NCBI RefSeq assembly: GCF_003002895.1
Contig: NZ_PVTI01000012.1
Coordinates: 33,418-97,417 of the forward strand
Source: Knoellia remsis
Lineage (GTDB): Bacteria; Actinomycetota; Actinomycetes; Actinomycetales; Dermatophilaceae
Direction of reading: 5' to 3'
DNA length: 64,000 nt
Shown here piece by piece: positions 63,121 through 64,000 of the stretch. The position numbers and the translations under genes are program-made. The notes under the pieces were generated by a model. That model saw only the letters and a program-made list of their open reading frames with translations, was not told the origin of the DNA and did not search any database. Position 1 is the stretch's first letter. Each line of letters starts with the position of its first letter.

Positions 63121-63921
63121 TCAGCGAGCAGCGCGCGTGTGGTTGAGGCGGTAGCTGCTGGTGCCGGTTTCGATGATGGTGCCGCCGTAGGTGAGGCGGT
63201 CGACGATCGCGGCGCACAGGCGGGGGTCGGTGAAGGTCTTGGTCCACCCGGCGAACGACTCGTTGGAGGCGATCGCGATGCTGTTCTTCTCTTCGCGTTC
63301 AGTCAGGACCTGGAAGAGGAGCTCGGCGCCGCGGGTGTCCAGGCTCATGTAGCCGAGTTCGTCGATGATGAGCAGGTCGACCCGGCCGTACCGGTTGATC
63401 GTCTTGGTGAGGGTCTTGTCGTCGGCGGCTTCGACGAGCTCGTTCACCAGCCTCGTGGCGAGGGTGTACTTGACCCGGTATCCCTTCATCGCCGCGGCGG
63501 TCCCGAGCGCGATGAGCAGGTGGCTCTTGCCGGTACCGGAGTCCCCGATCAGGCAGAGGGGCTCACCGCGGCGGATCCAGTCCCCGGCAGCGAGGGTGTG
63601 CACGAGGGCGGGGTTGATGTTGGGGTTGGCGTCGTGGTCGAAGTCCTCGAGGTACTTCTCGCGAGGGAACCCGGCGATCTTGACGCGGCGGGCGGTGGAG
63701 CGGCGGTCGCGGTCGTCGACCTCGGCCAACAGGAGTTCGGCGAGGAATCCGGAGTAGGTGAGCTGGTCCTTGGTCGCGGCCGCGACGGCCTCCTCGACCA
63801 CCGCGCGGATTGTCGGTAGCCGAAGGCGTCGGCAGGCGGTGTCGACGGCGGCAGTGGCGGCTTCCTCGGTCAGGCCACGGCGTCGGCGCAGCGTGGTCGT
63901 CGTGGATACGGAAGCGGTCAT
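63121..63921 (-). CDS. istB: IstB-like helper ATPase of an IS21-family element
   Basis: This 266-residue DnaC/IstB-type AAA+ protein has Walker A IGDSGTGKSHLLIALG (Gly126 to Lys132), Walker B RVDLLIIDELGYMSLD and the arginine-containing LTEREEKNSIAIASNESFAG. IstB helps the IstA transposase to choose and hold target DNA. The ATG overlaps the istA stop (ATGA at 63918-63921), the normal IS21 arrangement. Confidence 0.93.
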   Translation of the reverse strand: MTASVSTTTTLRRRRGLTEEAATAAVDTACRRLRLPTIRAVVEEAVAAATKDQLTYSGFLAELLLAEVDDRDRRSTARRVKIAGFPREKYLEDFDHDANPNINPALVHTLAAGDWIRRGEPLCLIGDSGTGKSHLLIALGTAAAMKGYRVKYTLATRLVNELVEAADDKTLTKTINRYGRVDLLIIDELGYMSLDTRGAELLFQVLTEREEKNSIAIASNESFAGWTKTFTDPRLCAAIVDRLTYGGTIIETGTSSYRLNHTRAAR

Positions 63922-64000
63922 GGTTGTCCTCCGGGATCGGGTGCGGGGATCGGGTGGTCGGTGCCGGTCGCCCGGCCAAGGAGCTGCCGGTCATAGATGG
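63918..64000 (-). CDS. istA: C-terminal end of the IS21 transposase IstA
   Basis: The minus-strand frame reads IYDRQLLGRATGTDHPIPAP then DPGGQP and stops at 63918-63920, overlapping the istB start codon. The Tyr-Asp-x-x-Leu end and the coupling to istB identify it as the IstA C-terminus; the rest, with the DDE core, lies beyond the window edge. Confidence 0.75.
   Translation of the reverse strand, partial: IYDRQLLGRATGTDHPIPAPDPGGQP

Larger units (their letters stand above)
54509..64000 (+). mobile_element. Tn7-like transposon with TnsA-TnsB-TnsC-TniQ and cargo (right end outside the window)
   Basis: A TGT-initiated left end at about 54509 is followed by two 30-base direct repeats and a four-gene transposition module, then unrelated cargo. 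The area has visibly less biased codons than the host genes and holds only two GTATGCCG copies in about 9.5 kb, against about 55 in the preceding 54.5 kb. No inverted copy of the left-end sequence was found to 64000, so the right end is probably beyond. The left boundary is approximate. Confidence 0.75.
62637..64000 (-). mobile_element. IS21-family insertion sequence, istB side (continues past the window)
   Basis: The proposed end begins TGTCTATGTCAACCCGGGCC at 62637, followed by two CGGCCCCA-containing subterminal stretches. Inward lie a 127-residue gene, istB and the end of istA on the minus strand. The boundary is inferred from the break in the DUF2188 frame and the TGT terminus; the other end lies beyond 64000. 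Confidence 0.6.

Overview
The window is a high-GC chromosomal segment of an actinobacterium, most likely order Micrococcales and resembling the Intrasporangiaceae/Dermatophilaceae group. This rests on GC-saturated third codon positions, an HspR-type (HAIR) dnaK operon, an lprG/p55-like pair, many GTG starts, ATGA/GTGA gene overlaps and several leaderless genes. The genus is inference; no rRNA or tRNA gene is visible.

Layout. (1) 0.25-4.25 kb: an alkaline-shock/envelope module with Asp23/Gls24 proteins, DUF2273-, DUF6286- and AmaP-like membrane partners and an ECF sigma factor. (2) 4.3-15.8 kb: ordinary chromosome, with a TrmH/SpoU methyltransferase, a Rho_N-type small protein, DedA, an MFS/ArsR divergent pair sharing a long operator, a NarL two-component system with an ABC-2 exporter, a secreted phosphatase, FHA and LemA proteins, pyrE and a cupin. 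(3) 15.8-27 kb: a complete unsaturated-uronate locus. On the minus strand are kduI-kduD-iclR-eda; on the plus strand are a lipoprotein, two permeases, an unclassified 920-aa protein, a GH105-type hydrolase and a KDG kinase. Together they import oligosaccharides, trim them to unsaturated uronate and convert that through KDG and KDPG to pyruvate and glyceraldehyde-3-phosphate. (4) 27-41.8 kb: SDR, secreted serine hydrolase, exonuclease III, alpha/beta hydrolase, the MFS/LprG pair, clpB with a HAIR box, LCP, two divergent SGNH hydrolases, GDPD and gluconokinase. (5) 41.9-49.4 kb: a second sugar importer and a ChvE/MmsAB-type monosaccharide importer. (6) 49.6-54.5 kb: a RraB-like protein and the dnaK-grpE-dnaJ-hspR heat-shock operon with two HAIR boxes. 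(7) 54.5-64 kb: a Tn7-like transposon (TnsA, TnsB, TnsC, TniQ) inserted upstream of dnaK, with cargo that includes an XRE-ImmA/IrrE protein and its unknown partner. An IS21-family element has cut a DUF2188 gene and runs off the window.

Two repeat systems overlie the host part. The first is an 8-mer GTATGCCG/CGGCATAC; I counted about 57 copies by eye, in all reading frames, in perfect palindromes and in a tandem array, and it is scarce inside the transposon. The second is an intergenic 20-bp-stem hairpin family, ACTGATTGCGCACAGTTCGC and its complement, at five loci, one of them a four-copy tandem array. These repeats, the transposon with its cargo, and the unclassified protein in the uronate locus are the most novel items here.
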